64,000 bases of DNA, from assembly GCA_017394765.1 (NCBI GenBank), contig JAFPXF010000057.1, positions 1 to 64,000 on the forward strand. Direction: 5' to 3'. The notes under the pieces were generated by a model. That model was given only the letters and a program-made list of their open reading frames with translations, was not told the origin of the DNA and did not search any database. This document shows positions 33,266 to 43,100 of the stretch, one piece after another; the first letter of the stretch is position 1; every line of letters begins with the position of its first letter. Source of the DNA: Bacteroidales bacterium. Lineage in GTDB: Bacteria > Bacteroidota > Bacteroidia > Bacteroidales > WCHB1-69. The position numbers were made by a program, and so were the translations under genes.

Positions 33266-33340
33266 TTCACCTTCTCCGCCAAAGAACGCGACACAGAAAC
33301 TGGTTTAAGCCACTTTGAATCAAGGTATTATCACTCTGAT
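33266..33340 (+). pseudogene. Remnant of an RHS-repeat core domain
   Basis: A 25-codon stretch translates as FTFSAKERDTETGLSHF followed by ESRYYHSD. This is the conserved RHS-repeat-associated core (in Bacteroidales usually FTFSAKERD-ETG-SYFG-RYY-SD, continuing with LS-WLSVDPM). The match stops abruptly at the SD; no DPM part follows and nothing RHS-like precedes it. It is therefore a decayed or transposed fragment, not a gene. Known role of the family: polymorphic toxins and wall-associated proteins. Confidence 0.7.
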
Positions 33341-33760
33341 GGGAGGGATGCGTGCGCGGGAAAGTCGCGGCGCGGGAGAACGTTGAGACGAGGGTGTGCG
33401 TTGTTCGCCGCGAAACGGGTGTGGCGTTCGGCGAGCATGCGTGAGGGATTGCAGCGGAAATGATTTTGGCGGGAATGCGTTCCCTGGCGATACGGAGGTT
33501 CCGCTTGACGCTTCGCGTCTCGCGGAATGGTGGTGGTTTCTAAGCCAAAATCATTGGAGCGGAAAGCCCGACGGCGCGGCGGCCTTGGATTGCGTATGCG
33601 AATGCGACGTGATTCCCGCCGCCGCGCCGGCACGCCCAAAGAAAAAGAGGTCTGAAAGTCATTCCGAAGACTAAAAGATTACTGACAAAACATTAGCAAC
33701 TTCTTAAATATAAATGTGTTATACTAAAATTTCATTTTTTTCATATACTAAACTCTTTTT
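33341..33760. other. Gene-free GC-rich segment with inverted repeat
   Basis: No convincing gene is present between the RHS remnant and the DUF721 promoter. The GC-rich part (about 33345-33650) contains a perfect 12-bp inverted repeat: AATGATTTTGGC at 33459-33470 and GCCAAAATCATT at 33544-33555. Each arm adjoins an AGCGGAAA word (33453-33460 and 33558-33565) in the same orientation. The short frames in it have skewed Arg/Ala-rich composition and no family signature. The last 100 bases turn AT-rich and lead into the DUF721 promoter. It may be a dispersed intergenic repeat. Confidence 0.6.
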
Positions 33761-33763
33761 TAC

Positions 33764-33771
33764 TACTTTTG
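33764..33771 (+). promoter_or_regulatory. Bacteroidetes -7 box for the DUF721 gene
   Basis: TACTTTTG, matching TAnnTTTG, 21 bases before the ATG at 33793. Confidence 0.6.
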
Positions 33772-33792
33772 CCGATGTAATCCCATTTCAGC

Positions 33793-34083
33793 ATGAGATC
33801 CGAGAAAGAGTTGTTTCTGAAAGACTTGATTCACGAATTCGTGAACAAAAACGGCAAGCAGCAGCTGTTTGCCGAGAAGGTGGTGATGCAAAACTGGCCG
33901 GAATATGTGGGCGAGATGTGCGCCAAACAGTCGGAGTGCGTTTCCGTCAAGAACGGCGTACTGAAGGTGAAAGTGCCCAATGCCGCGCTGCGATTCGAGC
34001 TGATGGGGCGTAAAAGCATGATCATGGAGCGCATCAACGCCGACTACGCCATCCCCGTCATCAAGAACATCATTTTCTGCTAA
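33793..34083 (+). CDS. DUF721 (DciA-like) protein
   Basis: A 96-residue protein of the DUF721 family. The signature runs through NWPEYVGEMCAKQSECVSVKNG and LKVKVPNAALRFELM, with an RINADYAIPVIKNIIF close. In other bacteria the DUF721-containing protein DciA loads the replicative helicase; the short Bacteroidetes form has only the domain itself, so the same role is plausible but unproven. Its 3' end overlaps the convergent aroE by 14 bases. Confidence 0.87.
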   Translation: MRSEKELFLKDLIHEFVNKNGKQQLFAEKVVMQNWPEYVGEMCAKQSECVSVKNGVLKVKVPNAALRFELMGRKSMIMERINADYAIPVIKNIIFC

Positions 34084-34816
34084 GGTTCCAGATCTTCCAG
34101 GCGGCATCCGCCTGAAACCGCAACATATCCCATCCATTCTGCACCCGTGCCCCACACATGCGCCCTTGCCGGAGAAACAGCGTCTCCTCCGGATTGTACA
34201 CCAAGTCGTAGAGAAAATGCCGCTCCATCAGTGCCTCGTACGGCAACGGCAGGCACTCCCCCACCCTTGGCCACATCCCTACCGGCGTGCAATTGAGCAG
34301 CCATGGCCACTCCTTCAACATCGCACCCGTAACATCCCCATAGCCGATCATGTTCTCCGCCGGATGCCGCGACACTGTTTTGTACTCCACGTCCCATTGG
34401 CGCAAGACATAGACGACCGCGGCGGCGGCCCCGCCCGTGCCGAACACTAAGGCGCGCTTCGGCAGCGGCTGCCCGGCCAACGAACGGCGGAATCCCTCCA
34501 CATCAGTATTGTATCCCACCAGCTTCAGCGTCCGCCCCTCACGCAGCACTTTCACTGTGTTCACGGCACCCACACTCTCGGCTTCTGCATCGACCTCGTC
34601 GAGCAGAGGCATGACGGACTGCTTGTAGGGGATGGTCACGTTCAGCCCGCACAAGTCGGGCTTGGATGCGACAAACTCACGAAATTGTTTTATATCAGGC
34701 AACTCGTAGAGCGCATAGCGGCAATCAAAGCGTTCCAACGCAACGAACTTCTCCTCGAAGTAACGCTGCGAGAAACTGTGTCCCAGCGTTTTCCCTATGA
34801 GCCCATACTGCCTCAT
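34070..34816 (-). CDS. aroE: Shikimate dehydrogenase
   Basis: NADPH-dependent reduction of 3-dehydroshikimate to shikimate, in aromatic amino acid synthesis. At 248 residues it is at the short end of the family. Substrate-binding residues are visible in YGLIGKTLGHSFSQRYF, the catalytic Lys in LNVTIPYKQSV, Asn/Asp in GYNTDVEGF, the NADP-binding glycine motif in VFGTGGAAAAV, and the NCTPVGMWP motif. The start overlaps the end of the DedA gene by 4 bases (coupled), and the end overlaps the convergent DUF721 gene. Confidence 0.95.
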   Translation of the reverse strand: MRQYGLIGKTLGHSFSQRYFEEKFVALERFDCRYALYELPDIKQFREFVASKPDLCGLNVTIPYKQSVMPLLDEVDAEAESVGAVNTVKVLREGRTLKLVGYNTDVEGFRRSLAGQPLPKRALVFGTGGAAAAVVYVLRQWDVEYKTVSRHPAENMIGYGDVTGAMLKEWPWLLNCTPVGMWPRVGECLPLPYEALMERHFLYDLVYNPEETLFLRQGRMCGARVQNGWDMLRFQADAAWKIWNLSRK

Positions 34817-35619
34817 TCAGCGGGCGTCTCGGGAATGTCGTTGTCCCCCGCAGAATTGTTCTTGGCACTGCGGGAGCCGCGTACACCCTTGAAAATCAAA
34901 TAACCGACAAAGGCGACACACAACCCCCACAAAAGAAACTTCAACTCGTGGTTGTATTTGTCGATCAAGTCCTTCTGCCCATGAGCCAGGTAACCGAGGA
35001 ACGCCAAAATGGTGTTCCACAAGCCGGCACCAATGGCCGTGAAGAGCACAAAGACTCCGAAGTTCATCTTGGACAAGCCCGCTGGGATGGAAATAAGCTG
35101 GCGCACGGCAGGGATGAGACGGCCGATGAGCGTGGAGCTTTTTCCGTTGTCAATGAAATACTGTTCCGCTTTCTTGACCTTCTCTCCGTTGAGGAGCAGG
35201 AAATGGCCCACTTTGCTGTCCGCGAACCAATAGACGATAGGGCGTCCCAACAGCAAGGCAAGCAAATAGTTGATGACGGCACCGATGAGTGCGCCAAGGG
35301 TGGCAAACAGAATGACAAAGATGACGTTCACCGCTTTGGATTCCGTCTTGTACAGGGCGGCGTTGTCGCTGTTGCAGGCTTGATATGCGGCAGGCGGCAC
35401 GATAACCTCCGAGGGAAATGGTATGAACGAACTCTCCACCGCCATCAGCAGGGTGACCGTCCCATAGTTAAGATGCCCATTGTACCAATGGATAACTCTG
35501 TCTGTAACAGACTCTTTTTCTGCGGAAACGATGCTGTCTGCCTTATATGCACTCTTGTCTTGGGCAAAAGCCCTGCAGCCCAGTACCAACAACAACAAAC
35601 AGACAATGATTTTCTTCAT
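34813..35619 (-). CDS. DedA family (VTT domain) membrane protein
   Basis: A 268-residue inner-membrane protein. It starts with a signal-like segment (MKKIIVCLLLLVLGCRAFAQ), unusual for DedA proteins, then the VTT/SNARE-associated domain: ESSFIPFPSEVIVPPAAY, ALIGAVINYLLALLLGRP, and the arginine-bearing GRLIPAVRQLISIPAGLSKM, with a final helix near 225-245. DedA proteins act in polyprenyl-phosphate or phospholipid flipping and membrane homeostasis; which applies here is unknown. It lies 19 bases after the TPR gene and 4 bases overlapped with aroE. Confidence 0.9.
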   Translation of the reverse strand: MKKIIVCLLLLVLGCRAFAQDKSAYKADSIVSAEKESVTDRVIHWYNGHLNYGTVTLLMAVESSFIPFPSEVIVPPAAYQACNSDNAALYKTESKAVNVIFVILFATLGALIGAVINYLLALLLGRPIVYWFADSKVGHFLLLNGEKVKKAEQYFIDNGKSSTLIGRLIPAVRQLISIPAGLSKMNFGVFVLFTAIGAGLWNTILAFLGYLAHGQKDLIDKYNHELKFLLWGLCVAFVGYLIFKGVRGSRSAKNNSAGDNDIPETPAE

Positions 35620-35638
35620 GGGAAATATAGGAAATTAA

Positions 35639-37081
35639 TTAGAAATTCATAGAAGTGTCGCCCGCACCGGCATATCCGGCATAGCGTTCCAAGAGAATCG
35701 ACACATCAGGCACATCAACAAAACCGGGATCTATCTCCTCAAAATCGCTATAAGCGGAGTCCGGGTCCTCGACAAGTGCCTGTTCGAGGTATTCGCACGC
35801 CCGCTGCACATGACCTTTCTTGAGGTAGAGCGCCGCCAACGAGTACAGAAATGTCGAATGCAGATCCGGATCATCCATATATTCGGAACAGATCTCTATT
35901 CCCAAATCGTAACCTTCATTGTCACAGCAATATGCCACAAAGTTATGCAAAAAACTGTATGTAGGATAGTCTTCATTATGGAACGCCATGAAACAAAGGT
36001 CCTTGATCTCCTCCGAATCGCGATTGGGATTCAGCAACGGAAGCAGGTCCTCGACGGCAACCATGTTTTGAGGATTTTCCTTCACCAAATTGCGCAGGAA
36101 TGCACGAGCCTCGTCGAATTTCCCCTGCACCTTGAATGTTCTGACAATATCGTCCGTGGCCATATTGAACATCTCCTCGCGATTCTGTGCCAAAATGAAG
36201 AACGACATGGCTGTGTCATAATCACCCATGTAGAAATAACATCTCCCGATATACAAGTCCAACGAAGGCATATCGGTCTTCTCATTGGCGATAAGATAGT
36301 GTTGTACAGCGTTTTCGTAATCCTTTTTGGAAAAATAGGCATCTGCGATGTTGATATGGACAATGAAGTCGGCATCATCGAGCGACATTTGGAACTGGAA
36401 TGCCTCGATGGCACGATCGAACGCGCTGGAATTCATGTATGCCAAGCCAAGTCCACTCCACAAACTGGGGTACATGGGGTATTCTTCGGTCATGCGCCTG
36501 AAGAATTTCACCAACAAACCGTTTTGCTGAAACTTAGGATACAGAAAATCAATGTTGATGGCACCCAGATCATCCACAAATGTCGGATCGATCTGTATGG
36601 CACGCATGGCATGTTCCACCGCCTTGTCCACATTTTGGTCGGCTAAATATTCCTCTGCCAAAAGCATGTGGGCTTCGGGGTATCTCTCATCCATGGCAAG
36701 TGCTTTGTTTAAGATACCGATAGCGTCAACAGGTTGGTTCAAAGCTTGATACACCAGCACCTTCTCCACATAGAGATCCGGAATGGGTTCCAGATTCCGT
36801 TCCACAAAGTCCAATTTCTTCTGCGCAGCGTTGAAATCCATCATCATGGAGTGGTACTTGACATGAAGCAACTGCAGATAGGTATCTTCGGGATAGGCAG
36901 CCACAGCCCTTTGGATGGCCTGTTCCGCATAGTCCATCATCATCATGTCAAAAAAATAGTGGATGATATCCTCGTAGTCGTCACGACCGAAAAAAGACTG
37001 CCTTCCCGTCTCCAGATCGTGCTTGAACTGGTGCGCAAGTTCCCGAATATCATCGTCTTCACTGTCGTCGTAATGGCTCAT
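35639..37081 (-). CDS. Tetratricopeptide repeat protein
   Basis: A 480-residue protein without a signal peptide, made almost wholly of TPR helices. Repeats are visible around residues 110-150 (AIGILNKALAMDERYPEAHMLLAEEYL), 150-190, 210-280 (AIEAFQFQMSLDDADFIVHI), 280-320, and 415-460. The first 25 residues and the last 35 are acidic. It probably serves as a cytoplasmic scaffold; partners are unknown. A TACTTTTG -7 box is located 22 bases upstream. It heads the unit TPR, DedA, aroE. Confidence 0.85.
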   Translation of the reverse strand: MSHYDDSEDDDIRELAHQFKHDLETGRQSFFGRDDYEDIIHYFFDMMMMDYAEQAIQRAVAAYPEDTYLQLLHVKYHSMMMDFNAAQKKLDFVERNLEPIPDLYVEKVLVYQALNQPVDAIGILNKALAMDERYPEAHMLLAEEYLADQNVDKAVEHAMRAIQIDPTFVDDLGAINIDFLYPKFQQNGLLVKFFRRMTEEYPMYPSLWSGLGLAYMNSSAFDRAIEAFQFQMSLDDADFIVHINIADAYFSKKDYENAVQHYLIANEKTDMPSLDLYIGRCYFYMGDYDTAMSFFILAQNREEMFNMATDDIVRTFKVQGKFDEARAFLRNLVKENPQNMVAVEDLLPLLNPNRDSEEIKDLCFMAFHNEDYPTYSFLHNFVAYCCDNEGYDLGIEICSEYMDDPDLHSTFLYSLAALYLKKGHVQRACEYLEQALVEDPDSAYSDFEEIDPGFVDVPDVSILLERYAGYAGAGDTSMNF

Positions 37082-37102
37082 ATCCTATTTTTTAAAAGAG
37101 TG

Positions 37103-37110
37103 CAAAAGTA
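37103..37110 (-). promoter_or_regulatory. Bacteroidetes -7 box for the TPR operon
   Basis: TACTTTTG on the minus strand, 22 bases before the TPR gene start. Confidence 0.6.
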
Positions 37111-37144
37111 CAAAAAAAGCAGTTAGCATGATGATACAGGGCAT

Positions 37145-38956
37145 TTATTCCGCCACAATCTTCATCACACACTCTTTGCAATCAAATTCCAAGCGGAAAC
37201 GATGACGTTCATTTTGGAGATAGAGGGGCAGCTTCAGCGCGCCCCCACCCTTCTGTTTGCTGCACGCTCCTATTTCATAGCGGATGCAATACTTGCAGAC
37301 CATCATCTCCTTGCCTTTGAAATCCAAGGTCTTGTCAAGTCCATACTCCACCGATTGGGCGCCGAAGTCCTCATAGACACTTCGATGCAGTTCATTGGTG
37401 ATATTGCGTTTATAATCAGCCTTGTCAAACATGGGCGCAGGCTGGTATTCTCGCATGGAAGGCTCCGGGCGGAAATGTTGCACCCGGGCGGCGGAAAGCT
37501 GTTCCACAGCCCGGCTCCGCAACTTGTTCACGGTAGCAGCCGACAAGAAGAAACCCCGGGCCTCAATCGTCAGATCATGCAACACGAAAGGCGTCCCTCC
37601 CAACTTTGACAACGACGCACGCATCTGCTGTTCCGCGACATCGGGTTTTTCCGCGCGCATCTTTTCCGCCACCACGGTCGAAGTGACACAAACTCCGTCT
37701 TCATCGCAAAGCCGCAAACAAAATCCCTGCTCATCTTCAAAAAAAACCATATCCACGGCAATCTTCCGCTCGGCCGTCTTGCCGGCAAGCCTCTTTTCAA
37801 AAGCTTTGTCCACATTCCTGTACACATCCACTTTCTTGAATGGTGACAACGGTTTGTGCGGAACAATCCTGTTGCCATTGATTCCATTGACCGTAAAGCC
37901 CTCCAGCTCACCCCGTGTATTGACAAAACAGAGTCCATCGCCGTTGACCAAGGTCTCCTTGCCATCGTAGAAAATTTTCCCGCCCGCATCCTGCCGCAAT
38001 GCGCCAATCTTTTGCCCCATGGCTTTGGGCGTGTCGAAAGAAGCTGTTTTCTCTCGTTTTTCACCCAAGAAATAGGTGGTAAAGCCCCTGTTGAAGGATT
38101 TTTCAGGATCAGGTTCAAAAAAGAAAGTGGTTTTTCCACTACTGTTCCGATAAAGATCAGTTTCTCCCTCCAAGATCTTATCCAAGCGTTTTCGATAGAA
38201 AGCCGTGATATTTTTTACATAGTTGACATCTTTGAGGCGGCCCTCCACCTTAAAGGAGGTGATGCCGGCCTGCATCAGTTGTTGCAGGTGTGCGCTTCGA
38301 TTCATGTCACGCAGGGAGAGCAAATGTTTGTTGCGCACGAGCACATTTCCGTTGGCATCCTGCAAGTCGAAGCAAGTGCGGCAGATTTGCGCGCACTCGC
38401 CCCTGTTGCCGCTCCTTCCGGTCATCATCAGGCTTATGTAGCATTGTCCGCTGTAAGAGGCGCAAAGCGCGCCATGGACAAAGGTCTCCAGTTCAATGCT
38501 GCTGTGCGCCCGGATTTGCCGTATGGCCTCAGTATCCAGTTCCCGAGCCAGGATGGCACGTTTCATGCCCGATTTTTCCAAAAAGAGGATTCTCTCCAAT
38601 GTGTTGTTGTGGCACTGTGTGCTTGCATGGAGCGCAATCGGCGGAAGGTCCAACTTAAGCAGGCCGAGGTCCTGAATGATGAGCGCATCGGCACCCATCT
38701 CGTAAAGCTGCCATATCAAGCGGCGTGCATCCTCTATCTCCCGGTCGAACAGCAGTGTGTTGACCGTAACATGAACTTTGGAGCCATACAGGTGTGCATA
38801 CTGGATGAGCCGCTCAATATCTTCGAGTGTGTTGCCTGCCGCCTGTCGCGCTCCGAAGCGCGGTGCCCCGACATAGAGGGCATCCGCCCCATGGTTGAAG
38901 GCGACCTGTCCGCTCGCCAGGTCCTTGGCCGGTATAAGCAATTCTATCCTATTCAT
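37145..38956 (-). CDS. U32 family peptidase-like protein (RlhA/YhbU type, long form)
   Basis: A 603-residue protein of the U32 family with an added C-terminal domain. The N-terminal TIM-barrel (residues 1-240) begins IELLIPAKDLASGQVAFNHG and contains GADALYVGAP, the ETFVHGALC-SYSGQCY segment and the cysteine cluster GECAQICR. The C-terminal end carries another cysteine set (CKYCIRYEIGACSKQ) and CKECVMK, together typical of an Fe-S cluster. Relatives act in tRNA or rRNA hydroxylation (TrhP, RlhA) rather than proteolysis, so an RNA-modifying role is likely. The ATG at 38956 overlaps the preceding gene by 8 bases; the open frame to 39385 lies inside that gene and is rejected. Confidence 0.88.
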   Translation of the reverse strand: MNRIELLIPAKDLASGQVAFNHGADALYVGAPRFGARQAAGNTLEDIERLIQYAHLYGSKVHVTVNTLLFDREIEDARRLIWQLYEMGADALIIQDLGLLKLDLPPIALHASTQCHNNTLERILFLEKSGMKRAILARELDTEAIRQIRAHSSIELETFVHGALCASYSGQCYISLMMTGRSGNRGECAQICRTCFDLQDANGNVLVRNKHLLSLRDMNRSAHLQQLMQAGITSFKVEGRLKDVNYVKNITAFYRKRLDKILEGETDLYRNSSGKTTFFFEPDPEKSFNRGFTTYFLGEKREKTASFDTPKAMGQKIGALRQDAGGKIFYDGKETLVNGDGLCFVNTRGELEGFTVNGINGNRIVPHKPLSPFKKVDVYRNVDKAFEKRLAGKTAERKIAVDMVFFEDEQGFCLRLCDEDGVCVTSTVVAEKMRAEKPDVAEQQMRASLSKLGGTPFVLHDLTIEARGFFLSAATVNKLRSRAVEQLSAARVQHFRPEPSMREYQPAPMFDKADYKRNITNELHRSVYEDFGAQSVEYGLDKTLDFKGKEMMVCKYCIRYEIGACSKQKGGGALKLPLYLQNERHRFRLEFDCKECVMKIVAE

Positions 38957-40106
38957 GGGCAAACGGGTCTGCGTGCATAGGAAACTCCTGGGCCAACTCC
39001 CCGGAAAAGTAGAAGTCGTTTCCAATCCGCCCGAAGGTATAGGTTCTGCCATTGGCTTCAATTCTCGAACCGCCGCACTGGGGGTCCGCACTCGGCTTGG
39101 ATGCCCCAAACCCCAAATTGAAGAGGGTGAACAGAATGTCGGGGCGGTTGGAGATATCATAGCCGGCGCGTTTCCATTGCAGCATGGTCTGATGCAGGAT
39201 ACAGCCGGTATAAATATAGGAGTAGAGATGGTCGTGGTAGTTGGTGAGACGACGGTAGCGTTCAGAGGCGTGGTCGCCCGTGGAGAAATCGAGAATGTGT
39301 TCGTACGCCTTCCCCATATAGTACGGCGAGGCGGTATCTTTGAGATTGCGTTCCACCTGCTGCGCCGTAAAGTCCTTGATGCCATTCACGCCAAAGGAGA
39401 ACTGCGACTGCACGGAAAGCACCTTGACGGGGCCGAGATAGCGTTTGTACATCTCGCGTTTGGAGTTGAAGAGGCGTATTTGCTCACCCACAAGGCAACC
39501 CACAATCAGGCGGGGTTCCACACCCGTGAGACGCGCAGCCTCCTCTATGGCCGCCCTGTCCTTGACAATCGCCGCCTTGAGCGAGGGCCACGCCGGCTCA
39601 TTCATCCAAGGGATGAGGTTGGAGACACTGTCCGTCGGCGGGTACTTGTCAAGCACTGCGTTCAACTCCTGCAACATCTTGCGATACTGCCCGCCTTTTT
39701 CCCCTTCCTGCAAGTACATATCCGCGGCATAGATCATCTGCTCCATGCCATTCTGCTTGTCGCTATAGCGGACAGCATCGAGCAGCAGATGCGCATTGTT
39801 CGGATAAAATTTGCTCATCGCCACAAGGTTCAGATATTGTCGCATCTGTTCTTCGAAAAACTTGGAAGAATCCGTTGGTGACAGTTTGTTGTTATAATCT
39901 GCCAAATAACGGTTGTTTTCATCAATTTTTCCATTGTCTTTGGTAAAACCCAGCTCATAAAACCCCCAAGCACCTATGATGGCCAAGCCTGCAAAAGCCA
40001 GAAGGTGAATGATCACCAAATACGCTTTGGAACGCCTCTTCAGCGTTTTCCATGCCTTAAAGAAACTCTTTTTTTTCTTCTTTTTTTTAACTTGTTCCGT
40101 TGCCAT
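38949..40106 (-). CDS. Single-pass membrane protein with lysozyme-like periplasmic domain
   Basis: A 385-residue protein with a short lysine-rich cytoplasmic tail (VKKKKKKKSFF), one membrane helix (about 29-50) and a 330-residue periplasmic part. Around residues 200-235 the run GVEPRLIVGCLVGEQIRLF, then SFGVNGIKDFTAQQVER, resembles the Glu and S-G motifs of lysozyme-fold transglycosylases, and NLGFGASKPSADPQCGG further on resembles an Ala/Gly substrate loop. This is a pattern-based guess without a named family, so peptidoglycan lysis is unproven. It is coupled to the U32 gene by an 8-base overlap and has its own -7 box. Confidence 0.6.
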   Translation of the reverse strand: MATEQVKKKKKKKSFFKAWKTLKRRSKAYLVIIHLLAFAGLAIIGAWGFYELGFTKDNGKIDENNRYLADYNNKLSPTDSSKFFEEQMRQYLNLVAMSKFYPNNAHLLLDAVRYSDKQNGMEQMIYAADMYLQEGEKGGQYRKMLQELNAVLDKYPPTDSVSNLIPWMNEPAWPSLKAAIVKDRAAIEEAARLTGVEPRLIVGCLVGEQIRLFNSKREMYKRYLGPVKVLSVQSQFSFGVNGIKDFTAQQVERNLKDTASPYYMGKAYEHILDFSTGDHASERYRRLTNYHDHLYSYIYTGCILHQTMLQWKRAGYDISNRPDILFTLFNLGFGASKPSADPQCGGSRIEANGRTYTFGRIGNDFYFSGELAQEFPMHADPFAHE

Positions 40107-40128
40107 TTCACTCGTGAGAAAAACGCGG

Positions 40129-40136
40129 CAAAGATA
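40129..40136 (-). promoter_or_regulatory. Bacteroidetes -7 box for the lysozyme-like protein
   Basis: TATCTTTG on the minus strand, 23 bases before the ATG at 40106. Confidence 0.6.
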
Positions 40137-40141
40137 AGAAA

Positions 40142-43100
40142 TTACCTGACCAGTGTGACATTACCCTTCAATTCTTTGCTTTGCCCTCCCACACAAATGC
40201 CGGTAAAGTAATAATCATAGACACCCGACTGGCACGGCTTGCCTTGGAAAGTGCCGTCCCAGCCCTCTTCCAGGCTTCTCGTCTCAAAAACCTTCTGTCC
40301 CCAGCGGCTATAAACGGCAAAATAGAACTCGTCCAGAATGTGGCTGCGCACATAGAGCACATCGTTTTGACCATCACCATTGGGTGAAAAGGCGTTGGGC
40401 ACAAAGATAAAGGGATCGTCGCAAACGAGCCTCTTGACATTAACGGTAACCGAGTCTGTCCAGACACACCCGAAAGAATCCGTCACGGAGATGATGTATG
40501 TAGTTGTGTCCAGCGGTGACACCCGGGTTGAGCAAGCGTCAGGGGTGAGCATGTCTTCCGTCACCGGATGCCACTGGTAGCTATAGCCTTCACCAAAATC
40601 CGTTGCAAAAACGGTTGTTTCATCGGCCTGGGTAATATCGCAGGGATCGCACCACACGTACAATGGCGTGGGAAAGGTGCCTGTGCGCACCACGATATAT
40701 CCCGAAGCAGTCGCCGTGCATCCATTATTATCCGTGACTGTAACGGAATAGTTTGTATTTGCGGTTGGTGTCACATGAGGATGTGCTTCATAAGAGACAA
40801 CATCTTCACCGATGCTCCACACATATTGGCAGTTTTCACAGCTGACATTGGCATCCAGCTCAAGCTCATCAAAGCAAAACAACATTTCCGGCAAAGGTTG
40901 GACCTGGAAGTCACGAACAATCACTGTAACTTCACCAATGAAGGTGCAGGCCCCGTCGCGAGCCTGGACATAATAGGCGGTGGTCTCACTCGGGCTCACT
41001 GTCAGGCTTGTGACATTCTGTGCCAAAATCGAGGAGAAAATCGGACTTGTTGACCAAATCACAGCATCATACGCCACCTGGCCCGTCAGTGCAAGGGTGA
41101 CCGAGTCCCCTATGCAGACAAGGGTGTCGGAAGAGAGTGTTGCCACAAGCGTATCGACAATCACCTGCTGATAGAATGTGTCCACACATGTCTGGGACGA
41201 TGCTTCCAACATATATAGCGTTGTTTGTGTTGGAGTCGCAATAGGATTTGACACTATGGCATTGCTGAGGGATGCAGCCGGAGACCAGTGATAATTCACA
41301 CCAATGGACGGAGGCAACCCGATCTGCACAAAATCGCCCAAACAAATAGTTTTAGGGGACAGCGTCTCCACCATATCGGCCAGCACAAGGATATTTTTTC
41401 TGAGGGTATCCGCAAAATTACAACTTCCAATATCCTGCACTATCAAGGTAACCACATAATGGCCCGAATGGGCATACAAGTGGGTAGGGCTGAGCTGATC
41501 AGAGGTTGTGCCATCACCAAAATCCCAAGTGTAGGAGGTGCTGCCGCCAATGGTTTGGGAATGGTTCTCAAAAACCGCGACAGCAGGCAAGCAGACCGTG
41601 CTGGGAGCGTGGAAGTCGGCCACCACGGAGGGAAGGGCGAAATCCATCTTGATGACACCGAGATTGCAATTGGTGCTGCCATTGACCGTGGAGTAGGCAC
41701 CTGGTGTGGTAGGAAAGCTGCTTTGTCCCCCGCAACCCGCACACACGGCCTGGTAGATGCGTCCCTTGCGGTCGAAGCGACTTGTGCCACCATCCACATG
41801 CTCGCGGGCGCGGGCGGCAGCCCCTCCGAAAAAGGAGGCATACACCAGCTGCGAGACATCATCGCTCAAGCAGATGAAATAGTAGTCGCTCCCATCGGTG
41901 GTGGTCTGGAAAGCATCCTGCGTGACCGGCAACCCGGACGTTCCGCCAAAGCCATTGAGCGCAGCGGAACCCCATCCCGACATATAAATATTGTTGCAGT
42001 AATCCACCAAAAGTGCTGTAGGGGAGATATCCGGACCGCCATTACCCGTACCGAAAGCAGTGGACCAGACCAAAGAATCCAGCGAAGGCGACAATTTGGT
42101 CAAAAATTGCCCTCCACCAGAAACGCTGTACTGGGCATTCTGTATCCAGCTGTTCCCCGTGGCAGAGGTTTGTCCCACAACATGCGGACAGTCTTCACGG
42201 TCTCCTTTCACCAAATAGGCCTGGTCATAATCTGAAAAGCCCAAATATGTGGCATGAAGCAAATCATCCCCATTGGTGGACAAATGTGCCACAAAGGCAT
42301 CCACCCCGCCGGAACAGGAGGACTGCCACGCCGAAGGTGTCATCGGAAAATTCGTGGAATTCGTGCCGCCACAAAGATACACGCTTTGATCCTGTGCCAG
42401 CATCATGCTATACCCGGCATCATTCCCGGAGCCGCCGAGATAAGTACCCCAGATCAACTGCGAAAGATCATAGCTCATCTTGAATACGCAGACATCCTGA
42501 CCACCGTTGAAAGAGGTGTCGTAAGCATTCACGGTTACAGGAAAATCCGATGATTGCGTGGAGGTGACGACATAGACATTGCTATTCACATCCATGACAA
42601 TCTCTCCCCTATTGTCATCAGCATAGTTCTTTCGAAGACCGGGAGAGGTATTGATGCCATCGTTACCACTTCCGCCCACAAAGGTTGAAGAGAGCAACTG
42701 CGTGCCGTCCGCACGAAATCTGGAAATGAAGATGTCGGCACCGTTTGCAAAAAGCAATTCCGTGGAGAGCGTTACCGCGGCACCCGAATTGAAAGAGGTG
42801 TCGAACGCATCCGAAGTAACCGGAAAATCCGGGGATGAGGTGGTGCCAAAGACATAAAGTTCATCATTGTCGTTGACATACAAACTATGGGGTATATCAA
42901 CAAACGAACCGCCCAAGTAGGTGGAAAAATACAAAGAGTTGCCACTGGAATCGAACTTGGAGATGCCCACATCCGTTTGGCCGTTGGGTCCGCAGAAATA
43001 AGCCTGATAGGCACCGTATGTAATGGGATAACCATTCCCAAAGACAATGCCACCGCCATAAAGGTTTCCCCGCGAGTCATAAGTGGCCGTATAGCCCCAG

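Noticed and set aside
33345..33680. Short open frames in the GC-rich segment between the RHS remnant and DUF721
   Set aside because: They are Arg/Ala/Pro-rich in every frame on both strands, with no start context, -7 box or family motif; more likely a repeat than a gene.
38957..39385. N-terminal extension of the U32 protein
   Set aside because: It overlaps the upstream membrane-protein gene in another frame and is Thr/Pro/Ser-rich without a motif; the U32 domain begins at the ATG at 38956.
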